64,000 nt of DNA from Opisthorchis felineus (Eukaryota > Platyhelminthes > Trematoda > Opisthorchiida > Opisthorchiidae): the NCBI GenBank assembly GCA_004794785.1, contig SJOL01009857.1, positions 783,254 through 847,253 on the forward strand, written 5' to 3'. The notes beneath the pieces are model-generated. The model saw only the letters and a list, made by a program, of their open reading frames with translations. It did no database searches and had not been told where the DNA came from. How positions within the stretch are numbered: the first letter of the stretch is position 1; each line of letters starts with the position of its first letter. A program made the position numbers and the translations under genes. Below are positions 11,604 to 23,031 of the stretch, piece by piece.

Positions 11604-13108
11604 ATGGCTGAAGTAGAAACCTGGTCGGTGAATATGAAACCCCTTACGTCCTCGGAGGTTTATGACTGCACATGTTCTCTCAAGCGCCACCGAGCTCCTG
11701 GTCCGGATGACCCACCCGCATTGTTCAAAGATTGGGACGAAGTCCTCAGTCAGCGCTTGTCTGGTCACTTTGCCTGCATTTTGGAAAATGAGACTGTCCT
11801 AGGAAACTGGGGAGAGTCTGTGATAGTGCTCATTTCCAAAAATGGGAGTCGTAGTGAGTGTGGTAACCACAGGGGGGTCAGCTTGACCCCGGTCATGATG
11901 AGACCGCTAGCGTCACTTGTACTTCGTCACCTTATGCTGGCTCATGAAACACTGACTCGAGTGCAGCAAGTGGGATTTCGGCCTGTTGAGTTGACCAAAT
12001 CCTCACACAACGCCACACGCTCAAACGACCAACAATTTTAGTACTCCTGGATTTACAAGACGCATTCGACCCGGTTGACCGGTCTGTTCTTCTTGACACC
12101 GTTGCCCAGCAAGGCATGCCCCGGAAGTTTTGCGAACACAATAATTCCTTTGTATTATCAGACTTCCGGGCGTGTCAGAGTATACGGAGAGCTCTCGAAA
12201 AGCTTCCGTCCGTTAGGGGTGCCCACTCTCCATTCCTATTTAATCGATAAGATAATGACACCAATGCTGTAAGAACTTCAAAACCCTGGTGTTCAAACAG
12301 CAGATGATGAAAAATTTGTCTATCTGGAATATGCAGACGACATAGTTCTCGTCTTCGAAGAGGAGGGGAAGGCGCAGGTGTTTTTGGATGAACCGACCAA
12401 AGTCATCCCGTCCTTTGGTATGCACTTTGCACCCACAGAGTGTATTGTCATGCTCCTGGACATGCAGTCACTGAACACGCCACCTACAATCCAGGGAGAG
12501 GCACTCGAAGTTGTGGAGCGTTTTACATATCTTGGATCTTGTATTAGTTTTGATTGTAGTGTGAACGAATCTGCAGGGCTCGGGTCGCGTTTGCTAATTT
12601 GAGACACCTATGACATCAAAGCGGTGTATCCTGGAATCTGAAGGGACGTACGTATCAGGCTACAGTGCGGGCTGTTTTGTTGTATGGCTGTGAGACTTGG
12701 CTTGTTTCGAGCAGCGAAACTGAGACATCATCATGTGTTCGACCATCCTTGTCTCAGGACCGTAGCTCGTGTGGGTTGGTGTCGGAGAATCCGTAAAGAG
12801 GCAATTAGAGAGCGAGTTTTTGGTTGTAAAACGAAGACCTCCATCGACGAATGTGTCCAGCATCAGAGGCTGCATTACTTACGCTATGTATTGCGTATGC
12901 CGAACCATTGTTTGCCGAAGGGAGTGTTGTTTTCTGTGCCCAGTTCAGAGTGGCGGAAGCAGGGAGGTGGCCAACCTTTGACATGGCAGGGGGTATGAAA
13001 GAGATTACGAAAAGTCTGGGTGCTGTCGGTGCAACTCGCCTTTCAGGGTGGGGACCGCGTGATCCCCATTGCGCCTGGTTGGAGACGCTACAAGATATGG
13101 TTGCCTAA
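11604..13108 (+). pseudogene. LINE-A reverse transcriptase remnant (copy 1)
   Basis: RT blocks follow in order over several frames. 11,604-12,041: KRHRAPGPDDPPALFKDW and [18 protein letters not shown]. 12,050-12,270: DAFDPVD and [10 protein letters not shown]. 12,320-12,602: LEYADDIVLVFEEE with the YADD box intact, then [12 protein letters not shown]. 12,684-13,108: the C-terminal zinc/finger-like tail, including MKEITKSLGAVGATRL. At least four frame changes or stops separate them, so no full RT can be made. The order and wording match copies at 36.2-37.2 and 49.2-50.8 kb. Confidence 0.8.
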
Positions 13109-13330
13109 TCGATGTCAGTGGCATTCTTGTTGTCATTTTCTGTCCAGATTGCCTAAATCAGTGTGTGGAGGTGTAGGCACCTCGGAATGATTGTAGTAAG
13201 TTAGCATTAAATCCCTTCCTTTCCACTTTTATTCTTTTCTTCACAATAAAGCTTTCAAATAAATCGGCTGTACGGCAGCGAAGCATCAGTGAACACACGT
13301 GCTGGCGATGATGATGATGAGGATGAGGAG

Positions 13331-15885
13331 GAAGACGACCTTGGCAGACTTATAGTTGTAAATGCATTGCACCTTTTTGTGGTCTGTTTAAATGCTACAA
13401 ATAACTCCAAGGAGTTATTTGTGTAGTCTTTTAGCAGTCCAGTAAACCGCCGCGACCTTCCGATACTCTTAGACAAAGCCCTACACCACTTTCGGAACTA
13501 TGCGAGAAACATATCTCACGGGATGGCTCCCCTGTTCAAGTACAGCACTAGTATTCGTTGGTGAGGTGTCGATGAAGAGCACGGACTGCGCCTTTGTCGA
13601 AGAGAGTGGCTGGTGGGCGTATGAAACTTAGGATGCCCCCCAAGCAACGCCCATGGAAATTCAGCCACTGGAATTATCTGTCAGATAGCACTTCAAACAA
13701 ACTGTGTGCCTTCTGCATAACGTTTGGCACAAACACCAATAATGGAGCGGAGATCTTGAATATTTTTAAGGAGATGGAGCTTCAGAAAGTTGAGCGAGGT
13801 GGTCAGGATTTTGCTTGTATTCATTGCCACCCATAACATGGTCCAAGCACTCGAAGCTGGATACAAAAATAGGTACTTTTTAGGATTGGCAGATACAGTA
13901 GCGCCATGAGGTCAATGAAATATGTCAAAGCGTCGTTGATTGTGTTCATCTTTACTAACGGCGTTAACGGCCATACCGTCTTGGTACAATTCCACACCTT
14001 TCACTCTCTCAGTAACTGTATTTATGACTTGCTGAACAATGGCTGACGGTATGGAAATTCCAAGTTACTACTTCTACAGCCCGAAGGAAACATTTATGAT
14101 AGTCAATACAGAGAAAGCACCACCAAGTGGAATTTCAAGATATGCGATCTTTGCGTCTGTCTTCGAAAAGTATTTAGAAACAGTCAGTCTGTTTATTACG
14201 TCTTTGGTCCCATGGTTGTACAGGTCTCCTCGAGAAGCTGAGAGGGGGCGCAGTGTGATAGTCGCCACATGTACATGTTATCGTGTTAATAGCTTTTAGT
14301 GGGTTGAAAATTGGTGGCATCCGCGGTGAATACTCAACTGGTTAAGTGATCTCTCGAGCACAATTCATGAAATTCACTAATCACAGACTCATAAAGACTA
14401 CATGACGGCTCCCACTGTCCCGGATGATGGGTCCCCCAGTTATCTCTGGTTTTACGTGTATCTGCTTCGAGTTAGGATAGGATCTTCGAGTCCAGTTTGT
14501 GAATCGGCAGTGGTTAGCGAGGTAAATGAAAATAGAGGTTCTCCATAGCATTGATTCGAAGTATGGTAGGACCAGTCCAAGTGACAACAAAAGAGCATGT
14601 TACTCGTTCGCCATCAGGAGTTGGAAGATTTCAGTGACCACGAATTGGAACAGGATGGCATGGATAGTACCAACACTTACTGCTATTCTAGCTGTGGGCA
14701 TTAAATATCGTTAATCTGCATCGGGAATCACTGAATCGATACTGTTAGTGCCAGTTATAAAATCGGTGGTATAACCAGGTCGACTACTAAACCATTTTGA
14801 CATAAGGAGCCTGAATTAACCGCTAATTTCACGCGTTATCGCATGACCACTGTTCGTTAGTTGACAGTCTGAATGCGGTCCAGCTTGTCGCTTTTTGACA
14901 TTCCAGTACTCTGTTGGGTTAAATACCAGCTGTTTACTACAATAACGAGAGCTAGTTGCGTTGAAAAACGCCGAGCTTTCTTCTCGCGTTCCAGGTCCGT
15001 TGGATGTAGCAGCGACAAGGACAATGAACGCGAGCAAGTTGCGTCATTAAGTTGGGGCAGTTGCCGCTTTAGAGATGAGTCGTTGACGCAAGAAACGAGT
15101 CGATCTCTCTGCTACGCATCTGGCTAGCCATCAACTTTGCACTCGACAACTTGTACAACCATGACATTTACAGCTAACATTTACAGCGACAACTTGTATC
15201 TGAAGTTTGAGGACGAATTCCATTATATCCTAATTGGGAGAACGTATCCAAGAATAGATTTTGACACGTTCAGCCGTCTCAAAAGCTGCAGGTTTAACAT
15301 ACTGGATTGAGGCCAGTGTGAGTCCCATGTAATTCACAGCAATATGAGAATTGGGGTACACAAGGTTCTTTAGAATTTTATAGTATTCTTTCCCAGGAAC
15401 TAGGAAAGAATGCACGTCATTCAGATTTTCCCGCTTCCTCTACCATATTTTGGATCGTTGGAGGTAGTCTCCAGTGCTTCTGACGCGAGACTTATTGTCC
15501 AGGGACTCACTGTTGACTTGCCAGCAGAACTCCCGGAACACCATATTTAGTATTCGTTAGGAATTGTGCAAAAAGGCAGCCATTTCCAGCTCAAATCAGA
15601 ACTCAGAATCCAGGACTGAATACCAAATGAACTGTGTGAATCTAGTATACGAGTTCTAATATACAAACGTACAAAGCACAATAACTCCGATTCAGTCATT
15701 AACGGTCACTGAACTAAGCCATTCATACTTTCTGTCAACCGTCAGTCGTCTATACCATTCGCTGCTCGCCCGGTCGTTATTCTTTGCGATAGACAACGTT
15801 GCATCGCGCGGTTCAAGACTGACGTCCCATATGTATCGAACAACTTTGATGGCAGCCTTTCTTGAGTCTCCGTAGCAACTTGCTA
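13331..15885. other. no gene recognised
   Basis: Several frames of 60-90 codons are open, but none shows conserved motifs or splice support. No shared repeat was seen. Confidence 0.35.
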
Positions 15886-15895
15886 GTTATTGATT

Positions 15896-15914
15896 AAAAA
15901 AATGGTTCAGCTGT
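15896..15914 (-). mobile_element. SINE copy B, left (3') piece
   Basis: The end of the SINE read on the minus strand, cut off from the rest by the gypsy element. It ends in an A-rich run and ATGGTTCAGCTGT, which continues on the other side at 20,918. The SINE's target duplication GTTATTGATT lies at 15,886-15,895 and again at 21,108-21,117. Confidence 0.8.
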
Positions 15915-16309
15915 TGTAATAACGGTATTTTCCTCAGCTTAGTTCTCGGTCTGTGCCTCCCAAGCTAGCGCTCACGTCAAAACCAACCACCAAGGATGCA
16001 CAAGGTATATTAACACCCAAAACGAAGTCAAAAACATTTGTACAGCGCTTCGTATATATCGTGTAAGCGGTGGCAACTTTCTGGAAATTCGGACGCCTTC
16101 TGGATGCGCCATTGGCAACCGGCATTTGGCCAATACTGCGTCATGATTGGCTGTTGGGTCCAGATCTTCGACCAATCACATCTCGGCTTGATGCCGGGGT
16201 GGCAAGCGTCCCGAAATTTTGGCCAATCTTGCGCGGGGTAGGCTTCTCGGCCGTAGCAGCACCTGACTGCGAGCGGTAAAGCGGGATCCGTGTGGAATTC
16301 CGCCTAACA
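15915..16309 (-). repeat. 3' LTR of the gypsy element
   Basis: Equal in length to the other LTR and differing by eye at three bases. In this copy the TATA-like run reads TATATATC instead of TATATATA. It also encodes the last 56 or so residues and the TGA stop of the gag-pol frame. Confidence 0.95.
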
Positions 16310-19300
16310 CCTCCCCCTTGAAGTTTGTTGACGTAGCTTCGAAGCCGCGGGTTCACTTGCAAGGGCCTCACTGGCTTGCGGATCCTGTCTGTCCAGCGTC
16401 GCGGTCGTAATCCGTGCTCAGGCTGGGCCTCCGACGAAGCAGCTGATGGATTTTCTGGGATGGTGCCGAGATCAAAAGTGTCCAGAAGCAACTCTAGACT
16501 CAACTCACTCTGTGCTGTGAGCGGGACCTGCGCCTCTGTCGGCCGGATTTGGTTTGTGTGCCGTATCCACTTGGCTGGGCCAACTTGAATCTCGTAGAGC
16601 ACTTTGCCGCGCCGGCGAAGAATGAGTCCTGGGATCCACGTAGGGTGTCTGCCGCTATAGTCACGAACCAACACTCTCTGACCTTCGCTGAAGGAGCGCG
16701 CAGTTGCTCCATGATGCCGGTTAAACTGTTCTTCCATTCTGGTGTTGCGGCGACTAGCCGGCCTTTTCTGTGGCCGGATAGTGTCATGCGGTGTCCGAAC
16801 CTTCCTTCGGAGCAGTGCCTCTGCTGGTGACAGTCCACCAGGCGAGTTGGGGTTTGGAGTCGCTCGATATGCCAGCAGGAACCTTTGCAAAATCTCTTCC
16901 GTTGGTCCCTCCCCTCTGGACTTTTGAAGTGCCCGCTTCAGGGTGTCAACGAAGCGTTCCGCCTGGCCGTTCGACTGTGGATGAAACGGCGGCGAGCGGA
17001 CATGTGTTATGCCATACTCCCGACAAAAGTTTGCGAACGCCGACGACGTAAACTGACTGCCGTTGTCGGATACGATAGTTTCTGGCGTTCCAAAGCGACT
17101 GAACAATCGTCGGAGTTCCAGGACTGTAGTGGCAGTTGTGGGGCTGTTCACCAGAAAAATTTCCGGCCATTTGCTGTAAGCGTCGACCACGACCAAAAAG
17201 TGTTGGCCACCCACTGGACCTGCATAATCGATGTGAAGTCGAGACCAGGGTTCGGTCGGTGGCGGCCACGAGCGCAGGTAGGTTTTTACGGGTGACTTGG
17301 ATGCTTCAGCGCACCGCAGGCAAGATTTTGAGACTTGCTCGATCTGGGAGTCCATCAAAGGCCAGTAGACGTAACTCCGAGCAAGGGCCTTCATCCTGTT
17401 TGTTCCCGGGTGCCCTTTATGAAACTGATTCAGGACAGCTGGTTGTAACTTCTTTGGGATGACAACGCGTTCGGAAAACAAGAGGCATCCATCGACTAGT
17501 GATAGTGCATCACGCCGGTTAAAGTAAGATCTCAGTTCGTCTTTTGGACAGGTACGCGGCCACTGATTGCGGTGGTACTTAATGACTTGCTGCAGCACAG
17601 GGTCTTGATCGGTAGCCTGGCGGACCATGTCGGCGGTCACTGGGAGAATGCTAACCGCTTCGGATACTACGCGGTTAACCTCCGGTTCCAAGGCAATTGT
17701 TGCAACTACAGTATCTTCTGGTTCTGGCCTACTTGAATCAATGAGGCGCGACAGTGCGTCGGCTTGTCCGAGGCTGGTGGTGGACTGGTACTTTAGCTTG
17801 AAGTCATATCCCAGAAGCAGGGTAGCCCATCGCTGAAGGCGGTTGGCAGTATATGCCGGGATTCCTTTCTTCGAGCCAAACACAGCAAGGAGTGGCTTGT
17901 GATCGGTCAGTAGGGTGAACTGACGGCCGTAGAGCATTTTATGAAACTTCTTAACGGAAAACACGATCGCCAAAGCTTCCTTTTCTATCTGACTGTAGTT
18001 CCGCTCGGCTGATGTCAGGGATCTGGCCGCATGAGCAATGGCTTTCTGGCTGCTATCTGGAAATACATGTGAAATCACTGCGCCAATTCCATAGTTCGAG
18101 GCATCCGACGCCACAACGATTTCCAGCGATGGATCGTAGTGTGTGAGTAGCAAATCGGAACTTAGCATGGACTTGACAGAGTCAAAGGCGCGTTGGCATT
18201 CTTCTGACCATGTCCACTTGTGGTCCTTGGTAAGTAGCTGGTTTAGTGGGCCTCGGAGGCGATGCATGGCAGGCAGAAACGAACTGTAATGACTTACGAG
18301 ACCGAGGAAAGACCTAAGGGACGTCACGTCTGTGGGTGCTGGCATCCGTTTGATAGCTTCGATGTTCTCCGGGTCTGGTCGGCGGCCATGTTGGTCAATG
18401 ATAAAACCAAGGTACTTTATCGACTGCATGAAGAAATTGCACTTTTCTCGGCGCACTCTGAAGCCATATTCTTGAATGCGACCAAGCACGTAATCAAGGC
18501 GCTGCCATAATTCGTGGGGGCTGGAACCCATGACAATGAGACCGTCCAAATAGACAGCAACGCCGGGAGCATCCTTCAGCATAGTATCCATGATCTGCTG
18601 AAATATGGCTGGGGCTGTTTTGACACCAAATGGCAGTCGGGTATACTGGAACAGACCGCGGTGCGTATTGATCGTCAGAAGTTCTCGGGATTCTTCCTCA
18701 ACTTCAACCTGGAGGTAAGCATCGGCCAAGTCAATCTTCGCGAAACATTTACCCCCATTCAATTTCGCGAACAAATCGTCTGGAAGAGGCAGAGGGTATT
18801 GGTGGGTATCCAGTGCAGCATTGAGACCAGTAGAGAAATCTGCACACAACCGGATGGTCCCGTTAGCCTTCTTCACCAACACGATCGGTGCGGCCCATGC
18901 GGAGTAGTTGGTCGGTTGGAGAACACCAGCCTTCTGTAGACGGTCCAGTTCCTGGTCAACGATAGGTAAGGCTGCATATGGTACTGGGCGTTTAGGCCTG
19001 AAAACTGGTTTGGCATTGGGGAGGAGGCACAGTCTGGCTCTTGCTTTTGTGCACCTTCCAAGCTCGTCGGCGAATATAGACGCATAGCGTTGTAGGAGGT
19101 CCTCAAGTGAACGCTTCGCAACGTGAGTTGGTTTGAGGGCACCTCGGGTGGCTGCGTGCGTGAGGCTGCAAATAGAATTAATTGGCTTCTCCAGCAGATT
19201 CAGCTTTTCGATCCAATCCAGCCCCATGAGATCAAGTTTGGGGCATGACGTCAGGTAGCACGTGGCTTGTGCCGTCGAGCCATTGAAGCTAATGGAGCAG

Positions 19301-20496
19301 TCAACCTCGCCAGTCAACTTCAGTTTACCACCAGAAGCATTACGGGCCCAATGTTCGGTCGGTTTCACATGAGGCTTACCAATTCGTTTCCATGTTCGTT
19401 CACTCAGCAGTGTGATGTCGGAGCCCGTATCAAGCTGCAAACGAACTGGGATGTTGTTGATACGAACCGTCACGAACTTCCTTCGGCAAGCAAAATCAAC
19501 TTTGAATGTCGCCGTCACCGAGTTGGACCGCGATTTGTGGGCCGCACGGTGGTGTGCGGGTGGCTGCGACCTCTGAGATCGACATAAATCTTCTTTGTGG
19601 CCACGACGATGACATCTGGCACATTTATGACGCCTAAACCGGCAATAACGAGCAAAATGCCACTCACCGCAATGCCAGCAACTTGTGGGAGGTTTGCTCT
19701 GTTTTCGATCGGGCTTGTTGTCAGATTTCTTTGGCGCGCTGGAGTTAATTGCGTGTACACAGCTGCTTGAAGTCACAGGTGACTGGCCGATCATAGCCGT
19801 GTCGTGCTTCAGGTTGATGAGGCGTTGACATTCAGTGGTGAGGCTCTGCAACGTCATTTCAGCATCCTGTTCAATTCTGTTAAGCAGCCGGGTTCTGATG
19901 TCAGCATCTTGGGGCGACTGGAGACCGGATACAAAAATGAGGCACTTAAACTGATTCTCCGTCATTGAGCTGAGCTTGAAGCGCTCGCATTCCCGATTGA
20001 CAACACCGGCAAACGTGATGAAATCATCATCATCTTTCTTGACCAGCTTTAGGCATTGGTAACGGATATTGAACAGTGATGTTTGATCGCCAAATATCTG
20101 AGACAGTGTTCTGACCGTTTCATCAAAGCTGAGGTCGCGGGGCAGCTTGGGGAGAATGAAATTTGTGTACCGTTCATGTTCCGATGTGCCGAGTTTTCGC
20201 AGCAATAATCTGACTTTCCATCCGTCATCAAACTTGGAAAAATCAGTCTTGAACATGTCTTCGTACCGCTTGAACCAGGAGTCAAAAGTGTGACCAGAAA
20301 GAGGGTCGAATGTGAACTCCGTGATTGAGGCCGCGGCTGCATCAGTTGAAGAAACAGAAGACTCACCAGTACTGGCTGCTGCTGTCTGGATATGCAGTTT
20401 CTGAGTCAGTGATTCAATGAGCTTCAGTTGCGCTTCTTCAAACTGCTTTTGTTGCTGCTGTAATAATTCTCGAAGCTGACTAAATTCGATTGACAT
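16141..20496 (-). CDS. Gag-Pol polyprotein of Ty3/gypsy element (RT box altered)
   Basis: One 1451-residue frame with gag and pol fused without a frameshift. Gag-like N-terminus (1-250) with a Q-rich start. Two zinc knuckles: C273-C276-H280-C285 and C292-C295-H300-C305. Aspartic protease at 351-362 (LQLDTGSD, D356). RT about 500-700 with KIDLADAY (D589). RNase H at 790-870 (D798, E840, D865). Integrase at 1020-1190 with H1026/H1029/C1059/C1062 and D1090, D1144, E1180, the last two separated by 35 residues. The RT YxDD box reads YLDG (D651, G652): the codon is GGT where GAT would be expected, position 18,542. That Asp binds catalytic metal, so this copy's RT should be inactive. The ATG at 20,494-20,496 lies right after the primer site. 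The C-terminus runs through the purine tract into the LTR. Confidence 0.93.
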   Translation of the reverse strand: MSIEFSQLRELLQQQQKQFEEAQLKLIESLTQKLHIQTAAASTGESSVSSTDAAAASITEFTFDPLSGHTFDSWFKRYEDMFKTDFSKFDDGWKVRLLLRKLGTSEHERYTNFILPKLPRDLSFDETVRTLSQIFGDQTSLFNIRYQCLKLVKKDDDDFITFAGVVNRECERFKLSSMTENQFKCLIFVSGLQSPQDADIRTRLLNRIEQDAEMTLQSLTTECQRLINLKHDTAMIGQSPVTSSSCVHAINSSAPKKSDNKPDRKQSKPPTSCWHCGEWHFARYCRFRRHKCARCHRRGHKEDLCRSQRSQPPAHHRAAHKSRSNSVTATFKVDFACRRKFVTVRINNIPVRLQLDTGSDITLLSERTWKRIGKPHVKPTEHWARNASGGKLKLTGEVDCSISFNGSTAQATCYLTSCPKLDLMGLDWIEKLNLLEKPINSICSLTHAATRGALKPTHVAKRSLEDLLQRYASIFADELGRCTKARARLCLLPNAKPVFRPKRPVPYAALPIVDQELDRLQKAGVLQPTNYSAWAAPIVLVKKANGTIRLCADFSTGLNAALDTHQYPLPLPDDLFAKLNGGKCFAKIDLADAYLQVEVEEESRELLTINTHRGLFQYTRLPFGVKTAPAIFQQIMDTMLKDAPGVAVYLDGLIVMGSSPHELWQRLDYVLGRIQEYGFRVRREKCNFFMQSIKYLGFIIDQHGRRPDPENIEAIKRMPAPTDVTSLRSFLGLVSHYSSFLPAMHRLRGPLNQLLTKDHKWTWSEECQRAFDSVKSMLSSDLLLTHYDPSLEIVVASDASNYGIGAVISHVFPDSSQKAIAHAARSLTSAERNYSQIEKEALAIVFSVKKFHKMLYGRQFTLLTDHKPLLAVFGSKKGIPAYTANRLQRWATLLLGYDFKLKYQSTTSLGQADALSRLIDSSRPEPEDTVVATIALEPEVNRVVSEAVSILPVTADMVRQATDQDPVLQQVIKYHRNQWPRTCPKDELRSYFNRRDALSLVDGCLLFSERVVIPKKLQPAVLNQFHKGHPGTNRMKALARSYVYWPLMDSQIEQVSKSCLRCAEASKSPVKTYLRSWPPPTEPWSRLHIDYAGPVGGQHFLVVVDAYSKWPEIFLVNSPTTATTVLELRRLFSRFGTPETIVSDNGSQFTSSAFANFCREYGITHVRSPPFHPQSNGQAERFVDTLKRALQKSRGEGPTEEILQRFLLAYRATPNPNSPGGLSPAEALLRRKVRTPHDTIRPQKRPASRRNTRMEEQFNRHHGATARSFSEGQRVLVRDYSGRHPTWIPGLILRRRGKVLYEIQVGPAKWIRHTNQIRPTEAQVPLTAQSELSLELLLDTFDLGTIPENPSAASSEAQPEHGLRPRRWTDRIRKPVRPLQVNPRLRSYVNKLQGGGVRRNSTRIPLYRSQSGAATAEKPTPRKIGQNFGTLATPASSRDVIGRRSGPNSQS
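16310..16320 (-). other. polypurine tract
   Basis: CAAGGGGGAGG on the minus strand, directly before the 3' LTR, where plus-strand priming takes place in LTR elements. It is also translated as part of gag-pol (LQGGG). Confidence 0.8.
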
Positions 20497-20497
20497 C

Positions 20498-20515
20498 GTG
20501 GGTTCCCGTTCGCCA
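20498..20515 (-). other. candidate primer binding site
   Basis: Two bases after the 5' LTR the minus strand reads TGGCGAACGGGAACCC. TGG would pair with a tRNA CCA end. I could not assign the tRNA. The start codon follows immediately. Confidence 0.6.
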
Positions 20516-20517
20516 AT

Positions 20518-20912
20518 TGTAATAACGGTATTTTCCTCAGCTTAGTTCTCGGTCTGTGCCTCCCAAGCTAGCGCTCACGTCAAAACCAACCACCAAGGAT
20601 GCACAAGGTATATTAACACCCAAAACGAAGTCAAAAACATCTGTACAGCGCTTCGTATATATAGTGTAAGCGGTGGCAACTTTCTGGAAATTCGGACGCC
20701 TTCTGGATGCGCCATTGGCAACCGGCATTTGGCCAATACTGCGTCATGATTGGCTGTTGGGTCCAGATCTTCGACCAATCACATCTCGGCTTGATGCCGG
20801 GGTGGCAAGCGTCCCGAAATTTTGGCCAATCTTGCGCGGGGTAGGCTTCTCGGCCGTAGCAGCACCTGACTGCGAGTGGTAAAGCGGGATCCGTGTGGAA
20901 TTCCGCCTAACA
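20518..20912 (-). repeat. 5' LTR of the gypsy element
   Basis: Promoter-side LTR for the minus-strand element, 395 bp, ending 21 bases before the gag-pol start. It has an intact TATATATA and a cluster of CCAAT boxes (separate entry). Confidence 0.95.
20656..20832 (-). promoter_or_regulatory. predicted LTR promoter: TATA with CCAAT/CRE-like cluster
   Basis: TATATATA lies at 20,656-20,663. On the upstream side for the minus strand are five CCAAT motifs in either orientation (about 20,714, 20,733, 20,749, 20,775, 20,826) and a TGACGCA (CRE/AP-1-like) motif at about 20,741-20,747. The layout fits a Pol II promoter bound by NF-Y-type and bZIP-type factors. Motif reading is direct; the function is inferred. 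Confidence 0.5.
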
Positions 20913-21097
20913 GCTGTAACACCATTCCGGTATCTAGCTGCCTTGCAACCCGAGGGAAGCACGAGGGCTGGGATACTACTAGGTTGCCCAAGCCTAGACA
21001 GGGAAAGTCGGGAGGCATAGGCCGGGTTCGAACCACGGACCTTCCGGTCAGTAAATTCGTGGTAAAACCACTTGAGCCATCTCGTCCCCTGAACCAT
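20744..21097 (-). other. chimeric open frame: SINE head read into LTR tail
   Basis: A 117-codon open frame begins in the SINE head, reads through the SINE body and across the insertion point into the LTR. It then follows the same frame that encodes the C-terminus of gag-pol, ending at the LTR TGA. It has no recognised domain and is probably a by-product of the nested insertion, not a gene. Confidence 0.4.
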
Positions 21098-21107
21098 CTC
21101 TCCCCCG
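20913..21107 (-). mobile_element. SINE copy B, right (5') piece
   Basis: Minus-strand SINE with tRNA-like head (A box near 21,080, B box GGTTCGAACC near 21,030) and the usual body. Its first five bases are the gypsy target duplication. The SINE's 10-bp duplication GTTATTGATT follows at 21,108-21,117 and matches 15,886-15,895 exactly. Confidence 0.88.
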
Positions 21108-21117
21108 GTTATTGATT

Positions 21118-22815
21118 TATTTAAAAGCTATAGCTGATGCTTAAACAGGTGGTTCATAAATACAATACGATGCTTATTTGAGTCTCCAATTTACCCCCCC
21201 TAAGTGCCTCCGAAGTAGCAATTTTCTGTGATTCATAGGAGGACTCATCTTGCTCTGTGTCTTCGACTTCTTTTCGCCGCGCAGTCTTTGAGGCATTCCA
21301 CAATCTCTGATCCTCATTTATGTGCTTCATCCAGATTAACCAATGGCCGTCTCGCGTGGCCTAAGACGAACAAAGATGGTGAAAACTGGGCTTACTTAGG
21401 TATACGAATGAAGCACAGTTGTGAAGAATCATGAAGGTTTGGACAGTTGGGGGTTGAAGATTATGAGAGACTAAAAAACAGAAGGAGCAAGAGAGTTCCA
21501 AAGACGACTACTTCTGGGAACACTGAGCAAGAAGATATTTCTGTTTGGCAACTTGATACAGGTAATTACAGGAACATAGGTGTGTCGATCGGTTTAACGA
21601 TCGGGCAAGTGCAACGGAAGAGGCAAGTTTAGTGGAGCCTTCGCCGTCATAGTAGCGATAAAATAACGAAAGAAAAGCTGCATCTCGACAATGAGAGAAT
21701 TTTCAGGCTATCGGTTAACGAATGGGAGTTCATACGACGCACAACTTTCCTTTGAAATGCTACCTGGGGGTAAAGTGAGCGAAATGCGACAGCAGTATTT
21801 CATAGTGAGTTGGATCTGGGACCTTCACAGGAACATTTGGGAAGTGGAGAAACACTTACCAGAGCGAAAAAGAAGCCGACGCTTCTGGATGCCCGGGTTG
21901 CAGCTAAGTTCCCATATGAAGTCCCTAATGCTTTCCATTGTCAAGGAGTTCTCAGTTCAGTTCGCCAAATCGGAATGCAGTCGGTTCATTGACGGTCTGG
22001 TGGCCGGGTCTTGTGCCGTGCTTGAGTGAATGCCTTCGGGATATTAAAGCTTATCGATTTCGTTTCACCAAACGAGTCCAGGGCAAAAGACCACGCGTGT
22101 TGTATGTTCGCCAACAGACCATTAGTAAAAGAGTGGCGTCCGGACCCACATTGGTGTCGCTTGGGAGACTGTGATTTTTCAGATTTCTTTGTTTTCCATC
22201 TGTTTGACCATGACTAACTGTAGGACTTAAGGAGAAATAGGGGTGATAAAGATGGGTCGGTAGCTGTTCGTATGTGATTAGGAGCCAGGCTTGGGAACAG
22301 GGAGAATGCGGAATCCCTCCCAAGCAAATGGAACTACGCGGGAACGGCGGTAATGACAGAAGACTCGAGGTATGTTCGGAGCGAGTTGTGGACGACAGGT
22401 ACATATCAGAGTATGGAGGTTAGCGCACGGACCAGCGTGCTTACGAATGTTTAGAGACAATAGGTATTGGCGGACAGTCCTAGCTGTAATGGTGGGTAAT
22501 GAGCATCACTTTAGGGCTACAGGATAGAGTCGGATGAGAAGTGATGGAACTTAGGGCGAAATATTGAGCAAGTATCCCGGCCCTCTCCTGAGGGAGCGCA
22601 TTCACAACTTCATTAGAGTCAGGAATAGGAAGACATGTAGGAGAACAGAAATCCCGACTGCGTGCGTGTGCAAAATCACAAAAGCAGGTCTTCTAGACAG
22701 TCGACAAACCTTTCGGCCAATGAACACATCCTTGTCTGGAGCACAGAAATTGTGAGCAACAGCATCATCCAAACGAAATAAAGGCGAGTGATGGTGAGAT
22801 GATCGTCTAAGCATA
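21118..22815. other. no gene recognised
   Basis: Open frames of 60-112 codons occur on both strands, but none shows family motifs. Confidence 0.35.
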
Positions 22816-23031
22816 TTGTGTTTGACGAGGTGCTCCGCGGCAGAGTAAGAACGGAAAAGAGGGCCCAGAAGCCTGTCTTTATTCATCCAAAACTCCAACA
22901 CCATTAACTAAAACCAGAAAAAAGCAATATAATAATGAACGATGGAACGATTTGAGAACCAGACATATATACTACATTCACCTCCCGCTGACATAAATAC
23001 TCACAGGAGTCCGTTTTATAATGGAATAATG

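Larger units (their letters stand above)
9860..13330 (+). mobile_element. LINE-A copy 1 (non-LTR retrotransposon)
   Basis: This decayed copy runs from a leader shared with the 47.7-kb copy to a GATGATGATGATGA tail. In order it holds a tRNA-like leader (about 9,990-10,080), about 280 bp absent from copy 2, a SINE-like block (10,438-10,485), an endonuclease ORF remnant, an RT ORF remnant, and a 3' UTR with AATAAAGCTTTCAAATAAA and a weakened hairpin near 13,285. The APE-type endonuclease plus RT layout fits RTE/CR1-like LINEs; I lean to an RTE-like clade but cannot prove it. It spans some 3.5 kb, so it is a long copy, though broken by frameshifts and deletions. Confidence 0.85.
15915..20912 (-). 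mobile_element. Ty3/gypsy LTR retrotransposon, nearly intact
   Basis: A complete 4,998-bp element on the minus strand. It has two 395-bp LTRs starting TGT...and ending ...ACA, a candidate primer binding site next to the 5' LTR, one long gag-pol frame and a purine tract before the 3' LTR. It is flanked by the 5-bp duplication GCTGT (15,910-15,914 and 20,913-20,917). By eye the LTRs differ at three positions, so the insertion is recent. It landed inside an older SINE. Only one clear defect is visible: the RT box reads YLDG. The frame is otherwise open from end to end, so it may have been moved by enzymes made elsewhere or disabled after insertion. Confidence 0.95.

Noticed and set aside
14039..14299. 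86-codon frame overlapped by an antisense frame
   Set aside because: Neither frame shows family features, and no splice support was seen.
14320..14395. tRNA-like A-box (CTCAACTGGTTAAGTGATC)
   Set aside because: No B box follows, and the arms do not pair.
21691..22029. 112-codon frame on the + strand
   Set aside because: No domain or repeat similarity that I recognise.
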